Source: Phlebopus portentosus (taxonomy: Eukaryota; Basidiomycota; Agaricomycetes; Boletales; Boletinellaceae). From it: DNA of 64,000 nucleotides. Below are positions 28,721-39,352 of the stretch, piece after piece (the stretch's first letter is position 1; the number at the start of each line of letters is the position of its first letter). Below the pieces are notes generated by a model that was not told the origin of the DNA, ran no database searches, and was given only the letters and a program-made list of their open reading frames with translations. Both the position numbers and the translations under genes were made by a program. The stretch is taken from contig JAYXKI010000005.1 in assembly GCA_037892935.1 (NCBI GenBank), positions 496,001 through 560,000 of the forward strand, read 5' to 3'.

Positions 28721-29432
28721 ATGCATCGCACGAAGTCTGTTCCACGCCCTGCCTCCTTCGTTATCGACGGTGCATGATGCGCGTCCGACAGGAAGAGACG
28801 TGACGATGACGCGGATGAGTCGGTACCAGCGCCGGAGCGGTTAAGGGTCCAGTGTTGGTGGGTGGTTCATACGGTCGTGCAAAGGGAACGGATCGGTCAG
28901 TTCGTGAACGGTTAGCAAAAGTCGAACGCGTACTTTTCCCGTTGTTTTCCATTCAATGTATTAAAGCATTCTCGAAAAATGTGCGCTTCCGTGATATCAG
29001 GATTGACTGCGATGTGTGTCGAGTTCGGCATCGATACTGAGCGCAAGATTTCATTCCCTCTTTTTCGTCGCTCTACTCGAGCTGAAGTCCTCCCAATGAT
29101 TTCCGTAACTTCAGACACATCCTCCTCGATATCAATCGCATTTTCGTTCCTATAATTTTCCTTTTTTTGTCGTTGCAATAAAAAAGGAAACGGAACTGTA
29201 ACTGTACCGCGAAGACATGAAACGCTGGAATTTGTCTTAAACATTTCGTTCCTTCCACACCCGAGCTTAACCAGTTGACTCCTTTCTCAGTATCATAATT
29301 AATAACTATATGTACTCCCCAGTATTTCGAAGCCGGCAATGCCGTGCTGAAGGTGATATCACTGGTATACTTCGCTTGTCGGCCTGTTCAGGACCTTACG
29401 AGCAGGTCTGTTTCTACGATCTAGGAGTAGAA
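28721..29432. other. Intergenic region downstream of the transposase
   Basis: About 700 bases. Frames on both strands are short and lack recognisable content. The right end of the Plavaka element (terminal inverted repeat) should be here, but I could not match it to a partner beyond 33.55 kb. Confidence 0.35.
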
Positions 29433-32400
29433 CTAATCTGTCTTCATGTCCATTACATCTCCATCTTCAACGTCTTTGTCCTCCCAGTCGGACTCCATAC
29501 ATTCCGCTGCATCGATTGCTTCTTCATCTCCGTCCACCTGTTCGAGTTCAATGTCTGTCATACCGTCACCCTCGTCCTCCCCATTTTCATAAAATATTCC
29601 AGTACCGTCAATGCCCAGCTGTTCGTATAAATCTTCGGGCACTGTATTCGCTTTGGTACTGTTATGCTTCCATGTATGTCCGATACCACCTCCGCGGAAA
29701 AGCATGAATAAGTCTCGATCGGCAAATCTGTCGCATTGGGAGTCAGCATTCCTTACTTTTCCGATGACATTCGCAACTTACTTGTTCACATAATACGATT
29801 CCCAGTCATCCGTGCTTTCGGTAGGCTCATTGATGCGCACCAATGCCGACGGCGCAAGTAAGCGTTTCGTGCGTCCATGTCGAAACGCGGGGATCAGATG
29901 CGTTGCACGTACAATAATGTTAGGATCCACAAAACCGAACGGGGATGTGCCGTCCTCCATTGTAACAAACCTGATGCGTTCCAATCGACACGCATCATCT
30001 CCATACTGGTCCTCTACCGCACGACCGAACCACCTTACCCAAAGAAAGTCTATTCGAGACGGTGCTCTTTCCCTATTGCTCAACAAGTGCGCGTGTACGT
30101 GATAAATTCCCAGTACTCGCGCATACCAAAATGGAGAGCCTTCACTGTCCATTGCTTCCCGGTCCCTAGCTAAGACCATGATGTCGTTCTTAACGGCCTG
30201 CGGTCCTATCGAGTCCTGAGAGAGTTCCATATCATATGACGTATAGTTAATGGTTACCCGGGGATGCGTGTGCATTTTGTTGCTCTTGATAACCACATCA
30301 TTTTTGGCCGTTTCAGTTATTTCTACGTCATCATCGAGAGAATCCAAACCCTTTAATCGAGAAAACAAATGAGCTTTTAAGTCGTCATAGAAACCCTGTC
30401 GATATTCGTCAAATGAGTTAACCATAGTTCTGTGGGAACTTACCTCCACTGCAGGGTCGAATCTATGTCGCGCCAGCCAAGACGGTAGATCGATAGCCAT
30501 CGTGCCTTTTCTTGACATCGAGTACCTACTGCAACCTGCGATTGATCTCTCTTCGTTCGCTTCCGCAGACGGGTCATTCGCAAGATCATGCGTATCGTTA
30601 GTGTTCTGCGCAACATCATCGGAACCGTTTGGCTCTGCATCCAATTGTCTGTCACTGATCCGACCCATGCTATCCAAGCGTCTCTGGAACTGAGACACTT
30701 GCTGGACGTAGTTGACTCGGTTCGTTCTGAGGTACATGTTACGTGTGAATTTATGCTCGGATTCCCCCTGTAAAAACAGTCAGGCAGGTGTTTGAAGTAA
30801 AGGTGTTTCTGCACATTTGCTGTACTGTACGAATCCGTGCAACCTAGTTGGACGATAAAGAATGGATAGTCCCCGATCCCATGGAACTTCGCTGTGTTTG
30901 CGTTAAATGTCTTCTTCCCGACAGACCGAACCGAGACGGAACCAGGCGCATCGCTATCCTGTTGAGCCTGTGTTGCATTCTTCTTTGCGAGCCTCCTCGT
31001 TTGCTTCTCCATTTCTGAACGAAGTTCTGTGGTATGAAATAACTTGCAAGTCTCCTTCATAAATTTGCGGACTGAGTCCGCGAAGCGCATCATTTCCAAA
31101 CGCATTGTTGCAACGGTAGCATCCATGTGAATTCGTAGCTTAGACAAAGCGTGTACCGTGGCTGTGCAGTAAATCAATGTACGAATTATAGAATCGTGGG
31201 GTTCGTCAAGAAGCCCGTCGAGGACCGGAAGAGCACACTTATACGGAACATTCGAGCTTCATTTATCCTGTAGGCCGTGATATACTCACCTGAAGTATAT
31301 CTTCGTAGTTGTAACCAGTCATTTGCTTCATGTCAGAAAGGTCTCCTCTATATGTCCTAATGCTATCCCCGAATCCTGGTACGGTACGGACCCTATCAGG
31401 TTATCCGCATTAATCCAGGTTCTTCAAAAAGAAATGGCACTTTTACCGTTCATCCATCCTGTGTACGCGGTCATAGTCTTTGAAAGTGGCTAATATCTGA
31501 ATAAGGTGTCGGAGTATGGCCGGCCATACTCCGACCTCCCATTCGTGCAGAACGTCGATGGCGAGCACGTCATAAATATTGAACCCAAGACTCGAAAGCC
31601 GGCTAGAGAAAGCATTCTGAAATTGTTTTCGAAACTATGCCGCTCCGAGTCAATACCGTAAAGCTACACACCTCCGTTGGCGTTAACGACCTGGAATCTA
31701 GCTGTTTTTTCACAGCGGCAGAAGAGATGCCCATTCGGCGATTGTAGATGAAAGATCAAGCTGTTTTAACGGCATAACGAGAGTCATCGTCGTCAACTCG
31801 TTTGAATTTCGTGCAGTATCTGGAGTCCTTCTTTTTACCTAACGCAGAGATGATTTCTGGAGCGGGGATGAGACATTGAGGACATGGTAGACGACCCAAG
31901 ACTCATAGCGAGGATATTAAGAACCTGGTTTCCTGACGTTAGATATCCAAATGAGTCTTTCAATGAATTATCGAATGGACGTACTTCTCAGGAAGGTCGG
32001 CACCATACGCTAGGATGCGTGGATACCACTTTCGCTCGACAGCGTCTCTACACACTTGAACCACCCCAGCAGTCCATGCCTGAATAAAAGCATCGTCGAG
32101 CATTATTCGCCAGCAAGCCTGAATTAGCTCTCTTCTACAGTGAGCAATCAACTCAGGCGTTACTTTTCCCCCTTTCGTCATGCGAGTCACAAATCCTTTG
32201 AAACTTTTGGGTAGCTTGGGGTGACGTGAATAATGGAAGGCTGAATGTGACACGAAGCACGCACCGAAGGTATTAATGCAATGAGATGCGTTGCTCCCGA
32301 ACCAGGTCTGCATCGCTCTTTCTTTGACTGATTCCCGACCTGCAAATAAACAGGCCAGAGCTTTGCGTCTCCGAATTTTGCAGCCATCATACTGTCTGAG

Positions 32401-33549
32401 TAGAATATTAACGCTACGACCGTTCTGTTCATCGAATCACCCTGGGAGCGCGGCATTGCATGGACGTCGTCGTAGGCATCCCAGAAAGCTTTACTCCAGT
32501 ACATTTCACCATGAACTGCCATGTCTGACTCGCTGCCCGGCGGAGTATACCTCAACTGATAAGGCTCGTAACAAAACCTCGCGCTGTTGTCTCGTTTTAA
32601 AATGGAGCATATGACTCCAACTAATGGACGGTATGTGAACCCTTCAACATGAAAATCGGCACTGTTTGGGGCATCATTACCGAAATGGCCCAGCGGAACC
32701 GATATTGTGATAGTAGACGGAATCTAGCCATCGTCGTCTAACTCGCTGTCTGCAAGTCGACGATGCATCGATAACAAGTCGACGGCTGCGAAATCTTCGT
32801 TGCAGAACTGGGGGTCGCTCAGAATGCTTTGCAGACGCTTGAAGTCTGCAAAGGATTTCGTGGCTGAATTTGTGAAGAACCACTTAAACATTCGGGAAGC
32901 GCTATAGTTGGGAAGAGGGTAATACGGATTGCGGTGGACGTTTACGGGAAGTGCTGAGACGGTTTCCGTTATTGTTTGCCGCCGTTCGCGTCGATAGAGT
33001 TTGTGAAGCCCAAATTTGTCGCGATCCGTTTGGAAGACGTGATACAGAGTCTCTTGCGGTTCCGGGACAGCATGTGCATCAGGCTGTTCTGAAATTTCGT
33101 CTTCAACAACTGGTTCCGCTTGTTGGACATTTGGAGGAGGAGAAAATTGCCGATATCGCTTGGGCAGAATGCGTGGTTGGACAGGCCGACCCGCGGAAGA
33201 CAAAAGCGGCACGGTAGGTCCGCTTGTTGTTGAGACCCGTAATGAGGACAATGATACATCGTCTTGATATGCGCTCTCATTTTCTGCAATCTTTACCATA
33301 AGTCAGTTTTTCTGCCTACTTATTATCTTAACGCATACGCACAGTATTCGCAGTGTCTTCCAAGGACACACGATGACCATGAATTCTGGCCTTTCTCCTC
33401 TCAGCCATCCGTCTCTGTAGTTCCAAACTCGACTGCACGGTTGCTTGTGCAACTTTTGGACAAGATGCCTCATGTTTGTGCAGGGATTTGAAATTCGAGA
33501 AATAATCTCTACAAGTAGGAGCGCGACATTTCATTTCAACAGCCAACAT
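29433..33549 (-). pseudogene. Plavaka-family (CACTA/EnSpm-like) DNA transposase, 9 exons, three in-frame stops
   Basis: Nine exons join in one frame of 1,231 codons: 33549-33343, 33290-32265, 32214-31985, 31924-31672, 31616-31447, 31392-31290, 31237-30815, 30767-29782 and 29727-29433. Exon 1 has a C2H2-like start (CRAPTCRDYFSNFKSLHKHE). Then come Plavaka blocks: MYWSKAFWDAYDDVHAMP, ALIFYSDSMMAAKFGDAKLW then PVYLQVGNQSK, CRRELIQACWRIMLDDAFIQ, YPRILAYGADLPEK, PCPQCLIPAPEI, and DVLHEWEVGVWPAILRHLIQ. The C-terminal block is FWYARVLGIYHVHAHL, FLWVRWFGRAVEDQYGDD and LFMLFRGGGIGHTWKH. It would cut and paste the element. Three stops break it: TAG at 32726-32724 (relatives have Trp after DDDG), TGA at 31905-31903 and TGA at 31758-31756 (relatives favour Arg). 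No frameshift is seen, so damage is by point mutation only. Terminal inverted repeats were not located. Confidence 0.85.
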
Positions 33550-35430
33550 AGTGGATAGAAGTAAAGTTGAAAAGTTGAGACGCAGAACTTATACATGTAC
33601 GATTAATACAGTCATGCAACAATGGAGAGATGCGATCTATGATCGCAGCATGTGGGACAAAAATGAACAAAAAAGGGGGGTTTTCACGAATTATCTGATA
33701 TCTGAAGCAAAACTGATTCAACACTGGCAGCCCCGGTCCGTAGAACCGAATGCGGCCTCTGGACCGACAAATCCAAGGCATGGTGCATGGCTGTGCCGGT
33801 GAAACTCCTGTGGACGTTCTGATGCCGGACAGGGAGTGTATAGTTCGAGGGGCTGCCCTAGAATACCTTCAAACGGTCAGCAGAGAATTTCACCCGAGCT
33901 AAGGGCACGAAGGAGTAGAGGGAAATAGGGATAGACAATGGAAGGGCTTGGTGAGAACCGGGGATGTGAGGGAAGCGCTCGAGGAGGAATTCCGAGGGTA
34001 GGCTTCTCCCGAGATCGACGGTGGCGGTGCAAAGGCTAAATCGACTCTCCGGCTCAACTGCGAGCTCTGGACTAAAGCCGACTAACCCAAGGCACAAGAA
34101 CTAAACTAACTAAGCTACGCTAGTCGAACCACCAACCCGAACGTGACTAATCAACTGTGCTAACACACTGGTAAGCGACTGCAGTCGATCTCACTCGTAG
34201 TCTTAAGTGTTGGAACGCGGCGTAACGGTTCGAAACGCGATACGATGGACGAAGGACAATAGCTGAGTGTGTCGTAATGTGATGCGAAGGATGGAGGTGC
34301 ACAACGATGACGGAAGGGGACTGAGAGAATCGAAGGATATGTGTGGGACGATGAAACCGACCGTTTCCGATCGAAACGATGCGGAATAGCACCGGGCTGG
34401 TCTTGAGGAAGCGGAGAGTGGAAAGTCAAGAGGAAAGGGATGATATGGTGTCCTTTCCCGACGACAATGGAGAGGAGAAGGTGTTGCGAGACCAAATGCG
34501 AGCGGCACGCAGAGTAACTGGGTTACGAGCGAAACCGGGCGAAACGGATCGAAACACGTGAGGGGGTCTTGTTTCGGGTGAGAGAAGATAGGGAAGCCTT
34601 TATACGATGACGGCGAACTATACGAACGCACGAACGGCTCTACTGCGAAGAGAGATCACCGATCGACTGTACAGAACACGAAATGTCGTATATTAGACTA
34701 TAGAGACGAGAGAGTCCACTACGAACAAGTAGACTAGAGGTCGAGAGGCTTTGAGACGATGTGAGAACTGTAAGCTAAGCTCCCACTCAGCTCCCACTAA
34801 GCTGTCCCTCTACTACGAGAGTCGTGCTATATTTATACTAAACGTCCAAGACTGAGCCTCCCAGCGGTCAGAGAACCTACGTCATAAGGAAAAGGGAACG
34901 CATATCGCTATCTACAAAGGAGAGGAGCGCATAGGAATGGTTTAAGGGACACATAGGTCAAAAGAAACAATACTAAGCATGTCTGGAACGAGAGCATAAT
35001 GGATTAAAGGGGACGCATATAGAAAGGTCAGAAAATGTGCGGAACCTTCGGAACCGGGTCTCTTTGAAGCGGAACTCGGGGAAACGACTCGGAAGGGCTC
35101 TGGCTAGCCTGACAAAGTAAGTCTGCGATGTTTAACAAAGGAGAGGGACTGAGGACGAGGTTGCAGGGTCAAATCTCTTTGTCTGGAATGCGGATCCGAG
35201 GTCCGGAGACTTGTGATCGACGCGTGCAAACTCGATGCCGTGATTCTCCCGTCTTGATGGCCGATCAAAGAACGGTGCACGTGCCATCTGGACTATGGCG
35301 TTCTTGCTAAGTTCACTCGTTCGAGCGAAACCAGTCGAAACCGAGCGAAACCAGTCGGAACACCGCGGAACTGGTCGTAACGACTTCGTACGTTCCCAAG
35401 CTTCAGACTTACTCTTCACCGGCCCCTACA
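33550..35430. other. Non-coding repeat-like block, possible solo LTR at 33837-35430
   Basis: No credible gene. The block contains many short CGAAAC/CGGAAC motifs (34530-34560, 35320-35385), an AAGCTGTCCCTCTACTACG segment and a TATA-like GCTATATTTATACT at 34828-34841. It could be bounded by TGTATAGTTCGAGGGGC (33837) and the inverted-type end GGCCCCTACA (to 35430), giving about 1.6 kb that begins TG and ends CA. No matching target duplication was found, so the solo-LTR reading is weak. Confidence 0.3.
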
Positions 35431-35485
35431 GCAGCGTCGTAAATACGGAGAAGACGTTCGTGACTGTCAATTAACGTGACCAATA
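35431..35485 (-). pseudogene. Fragment of a second DUF6698-like gene
   Basis: On the minus strand this reads VTLIDSHERLLRIYDAA, matching LLTLIDSQECLHHIYDAS of the gene at 14.5 kb, including the intron 3' region just before it (AATTGACAGTCACG against TATTGACAGTCAGG). Similarity stops abruptly at 35430, the possible end of an inserted repeat. The rest of the gene was not found. Confidence 0.5.
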
Positions 35486-35578
35486 GTGGATACAATGTCT
35501 GATGTCCGGCAAAATAGAGTCTGATTGACGAAGAAGACCAGTCAGTCTTTGAGTTCAAACTAGCTGAGCGAAATTTTC

Positions 35579-35986
35579 GTACAAGGTTATAACTGATGGC
35601 ACGTAGGCCGAGTGGTATAGCAAGCGCAAGCCTTATCCATCAGCTGTACGAAACGGGTGATGGGAGGGACCGCTAGGTGAGTCATATAGACAGACCATGC
35701 GGAGGCGCGTCGCGATCGAATGGAGGCGAGATATCCATCCACGAGATGTAGTAGAGCAAGCTGAGGAGAAGTGGGGTGTAGTACAAGGTTATGACCGATG
35801 GCACGTAGACCGAGTGGTATAGCAAGCGCAAGCCTTATCCATCAGCCGTACGAAACGGGTGATGGGAGGGACCGCTAGGTGAGTCATATAGACAGACCAT
35901 GCGGAGGCACGTCGCGATCGAATGGAGGCGAGACATCCATCCACGAGATGTATGTAGCAGAGCAAGCTGAGAGGGAGAGTGGGGTG
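35579..35986 (+). repeat. Two tandem copies of a ~202-bp unit with a tRNA-like head
   Basis: Units 35579-35780 and 35781-35986 differ by a few substitutions and small indels. Each starts GTACAAGGTTAT and has, about 23-32 bases in, GGCACGTAGGCCGAGTGGTA, which resembles the acceptor and D-arm of tRNA-Ser/Leu and an RNA polymerase III A box. About 100 bases later CGATCGAATGG is a weak B-box match. Each also has a short inverted repeat CCATCAGC...GGGTGATGG. It may be a tandem SINE or a satellite started from one; the box spacing is longer than in a tRNA. Confidence 0.5.
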
Positions 35987-36112
35987 CATAACGCAGCCTG
36001 AGATCCTCAGATCATGATGGGTGAGATAGGGGACTCGGACACGGACAAATCCACTTGCAAACCGGAGTTTCAAATACATTCTGTTATGTAAAGGACCGTG
36101 ATGCGTCAGCGT

Positions 36113-36220
36113 CCTGTCTGAGTCTTAGACGGCAGGTGATTCTCACGAGGAACAACGTGTCGAGCATCCTGTCTGAGTCTTAGACGGCAGGTGATTCTCA
36201 CGAGGAACAACGTGTCGAGC
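36113..36220. repeat. Tandem 53-bp repeat with hairpin
   Basis: Two identical 53-base units at 36113-36165 and 36168-36220 separated by AT. Each begins CCTGTCTGAGTCTTAGACGG followed by CAGG, an imperfect palindrome that can fold as a small hairpin. GGACCGTGA flanks the pair on both sides (36094 and 36221), suggesting an original larger duplication. No coding content. Confidence 0.75.
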
Positions 36221-36540
36221 GGACCGTGACTGACTCCGAGTCGGAGTTTAAATATGTGAAATATGATAATTAAATTCAACTTGAAGTTCACCGTGACGGC
36301 GCCTCAACACTTGCTCATATTCTACCATCGCCTTACCTGCACGCTCACTATATCTCGACTGGCCTCACTTCAAGACCACCGAACGCTTGGTCAGCACAGG
36401 AGTCCAGCTCAGTGCTGCACTTCTGAATAGCTGCACTTCTGCCAGTGAATAGCTAAGGCTATTTACTAAGTTACAAGACGATTAGTACGCCGTGCGCAAA
36501 ATAAACCTACAAACGCGTTTCACGCCAAAACAAGTGGTCC

Positions 36541-39019
36541 ATGTCTGATTACGATTCCGACAGTTCATCCAGCAGTCTTGCCGGACCCGTTATAAAGTAT
36601 AGTGATCCACCGATTTCACCAGATCGACGCTCACATGGTGCGAACAGTGTTATTACTGCAACACGGTCAAATGCGGAGCCTCCAAGTAATACTGGCTGTG
36701 GTTGGGGCGATGGGTCGGGCAAGTGGCCGAAACCTTCCTTAGTCAAAAAGACACATGATTTGGGTAAGCTGCACAATTAGAATGACGAGGATGAACTGAC
36801 TTGAAATTTCACATTTTGAAGCACGTGGCAAAAAGGTTCGTGCTTGCGATGCTCGATGTGCAGCAGAAATGAAATACTCAGACTACATCATTGTCATGCT
36901 GAACGTGGATTGGATCCCTGAATATCCTCTCCTGGGGCAGTACGGCATTGTCAAACATGAAGACGGATTCTGGGGCAGACACGAGTATATGATCTGGCCC
37001 CAATTTTACTCCCAAGGCTTCTCGCATCACGCCTGCATTCCTTTAGTTCGAGATACGTACACAGGCGGTTCGTTAGATCGAAAGTCAACTCAGCATTGGC
37101 ACATACACTTTTATGATCCAGTGCAAGGAAAGGACTTTGTAACGCACCCTGAAGACTATGATCCTGATAGCGTTTCATTATTGGGTTCGTTTACGGAGAC
37201 AATCATCGCAGAGCTCGATAAGGCGTTTTGGATCGTCGCTGGAAAGGCACAAAAGGCCGGCGAAGAGCGCTGGAAAGATCGGACAGATGGCGATTCGACG
37301 AAGGTGTATCAGAGGTGCATCCGAATGTACAAAATGAGTTTAGAGCGCATGGAGACACTCAGGATGTCGTGGCGGGAGGCATTGTGCACTTGGCGAGATG
37401 CACAGAGGGCGTTGCTCGAACTACACGGCCTGCACACATTCTTGAAGGAAGTCGTGCCCAGGATTGACTCGGGAATGGATTTCTCTTCCAATGTTCTGAG
37501 TGTGCGCGGGGCTTTCACTACTCAGAGTGCCACGGTGTACCACTTGTATCGTATCGGGATACCTGTCTGGTTCATTTGCGGAAGTTGCCAATACAAGGGC
37601 AAGGTCTACGAAGTTCGTGATCCTATACCCTGGAAGACATATCTGTCTCCGGAACTCACGAAATTCAACGGTCGGCCAATTATCGACGGCCTTTACTATC
37701 GTCTGGACTCACACATGCATGAAGAGTCTGTGAATCATTTCATGGGGGAGAACCATATTCCCGGGCTTCTAGACGAGATATACGAATTTCAGAGGGGTGA
37801 TCTAAGGCTTCCTCGTAAGCAGTCTCGCAGTCAATCGCCGCCTTCTCTGGTCATGGAACCGGTACGCAACACTGCCTCGCAGAACTATAGGGATGCTTCT
37901 GGAAGTAGTGACCCCACCAGAACGAACTCTGGCGATAAGCAATCTCAGCAGGCAGGTGCTAAATTCCTCAAAATGTTGCGCGAGCCGAAGCTGAAGTCCG
38001 AGCCAAACGTCAATTACGCCCGCGTTCTTCATATTCCAAACAGCATCGGAGGTCAACCAGACCTGCCTGCGTATCACCCGGTAGTTTTGCAGTGCCTGCA
38101 AAGTATTGCGTCAATTCCAGACGATAGGAGCCACCCAGCTTTGTATCCGCTTCCTCCGCCATTTCTACTAATCCATTCGGACGAGGGCAAGACTGCCGAA
38201 CTTTATTTGAACTACATTCGTATAAGACCGATCTTGATTGATATGATCGTTGGATATGGTTACTTCGATAAATCAGTTTGGCGAAAGATGCGCGATTGGC
38301 GTGTTATCCTCCACGGCGATTACGTGAAGTCCACACCATTAGCACCGAATACGACATGTCCGTTCGTGAAGAAAATCTATGACCGAATGCCGGAGTCATC
38401 TTCTTCGCAGTCCCACAAATACAAACTGCAGGACACCCCGTTAAGCAAGAAACGACGGGTTGCGGACATCGCGACAATTAAGGTGGTATTACATGCCGAA
38501 CGGCATCTCGACCCATTTGACAAAACACAAGAGCAGACGTGGCGTTGTAAGAAGGTGTCGGCCGACACAATAAAGAACGACAGGAATCTGAGAATGGAAG
38601 TCCAGTGGGAACTATCCGAGCTTCTCTTCAGATGCGAATTCTATGCCCTAGACTATGCGGTTGTCCCTCGCGAAAACATGTCCGCTGCCGAACTTCATCT
38701 AAGGAATGTTACGATCAGTAGAATATTCAATAACAATATCTACTTTATGGGTCGTAACTTGAGGGAGGCTGTGGTACCGGACCTGGAGTTTCAGTTTGAG
38801 TACTGGGACGAACCGGTGAGCTTCGATAAGGACAACATGTTGATACTGCAGACGATACTGTCAACCTGGCCAGGATACAAGCCCCGCGTTGCTAATCATT
38901 CTGTCCAAATCAAACTCATCCAAGTCTCTTCAAGTTCAACCTTATCAAAGGCAAAGGCAAGAAAACTCAGTCGGTGGACTCACAGCCGGCTATGGCTACC
39001 AGGACAGAATTTACTCTGA
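36541..39019 (+). CDS. Hypothetical Agaricomycete protein, 2 exons, 806 aa
   Basis: Exons 36541-36763 and 36822-39019 join at G|GTAAGC...GAAG|CA and give 807 codons with stop. The start MSDYDSDSSSSSLAGPVIKY is a polar leader. The body is rich in Trp, Tyr and charged residues: IIVMLNVDWIPEYPLLGQYG, VYHLYRIGIPVWFICGSCQY, a central Ser/Gln-rich linker (PRKQSRSQSPPS), and a C-terminal part with WRKMRDWRVILHGDYVKSTP and WELSELLFRCEFYALDYAVV. I recall similar long proteins ('H.Y..GIPVW') as recurrent orphans in mushroom genomes, often in transposon-rich places, but I cannot give a domain name or function. No membrane segment. It is intact, unlike its neighbours on the left. A transposon-carried gene is possible. 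Confidence 0.65.
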
Positions 39020-39159
39020 GAAAAAATGCTATGGAATCTACCGGACCGGAACTACACATTGTCATGAACATAGGCCTCGCTTTTGTATTCTTCCTTTTCG
39101 GAGAACAATGAACAATTGTAATAACAACAAGCCACAATGCCTCAAATAATAACAACCAT

Positions 39160-39275
39160 TCTGGCCTTGGCTTGCACTCTCTTTTGGCCCTCTCTGTGTC
39201 TCTCTGTGTCTGCGTCTCTGTGTCTGTGTTCTGTCTTTCTTTCTCTTTCTCTTTTCCTTTCTCTCATTCTTCTCC
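39160..39275. repeat. Pyrimidine-rich low-complexity tract
   Basis: A run of TCTCTGTGTC and TCTTTCTC-type units, almost free of A on the plus strand from about 39190. It lies directly upstream of the Prm1 gene, where CT-rich tracts are common in fungal promoters. I see nothing else in the 330 bases between the two genes. Confidence 0.6.
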
Positions 39276-39352
39276 AGTTTTGCCAGTGAGGTCGCTGGTC
39301 GACTTCCCTTCATCGTCTTCCTGCCAGGCCAGCTGAGCTTTTACTACAGCTA

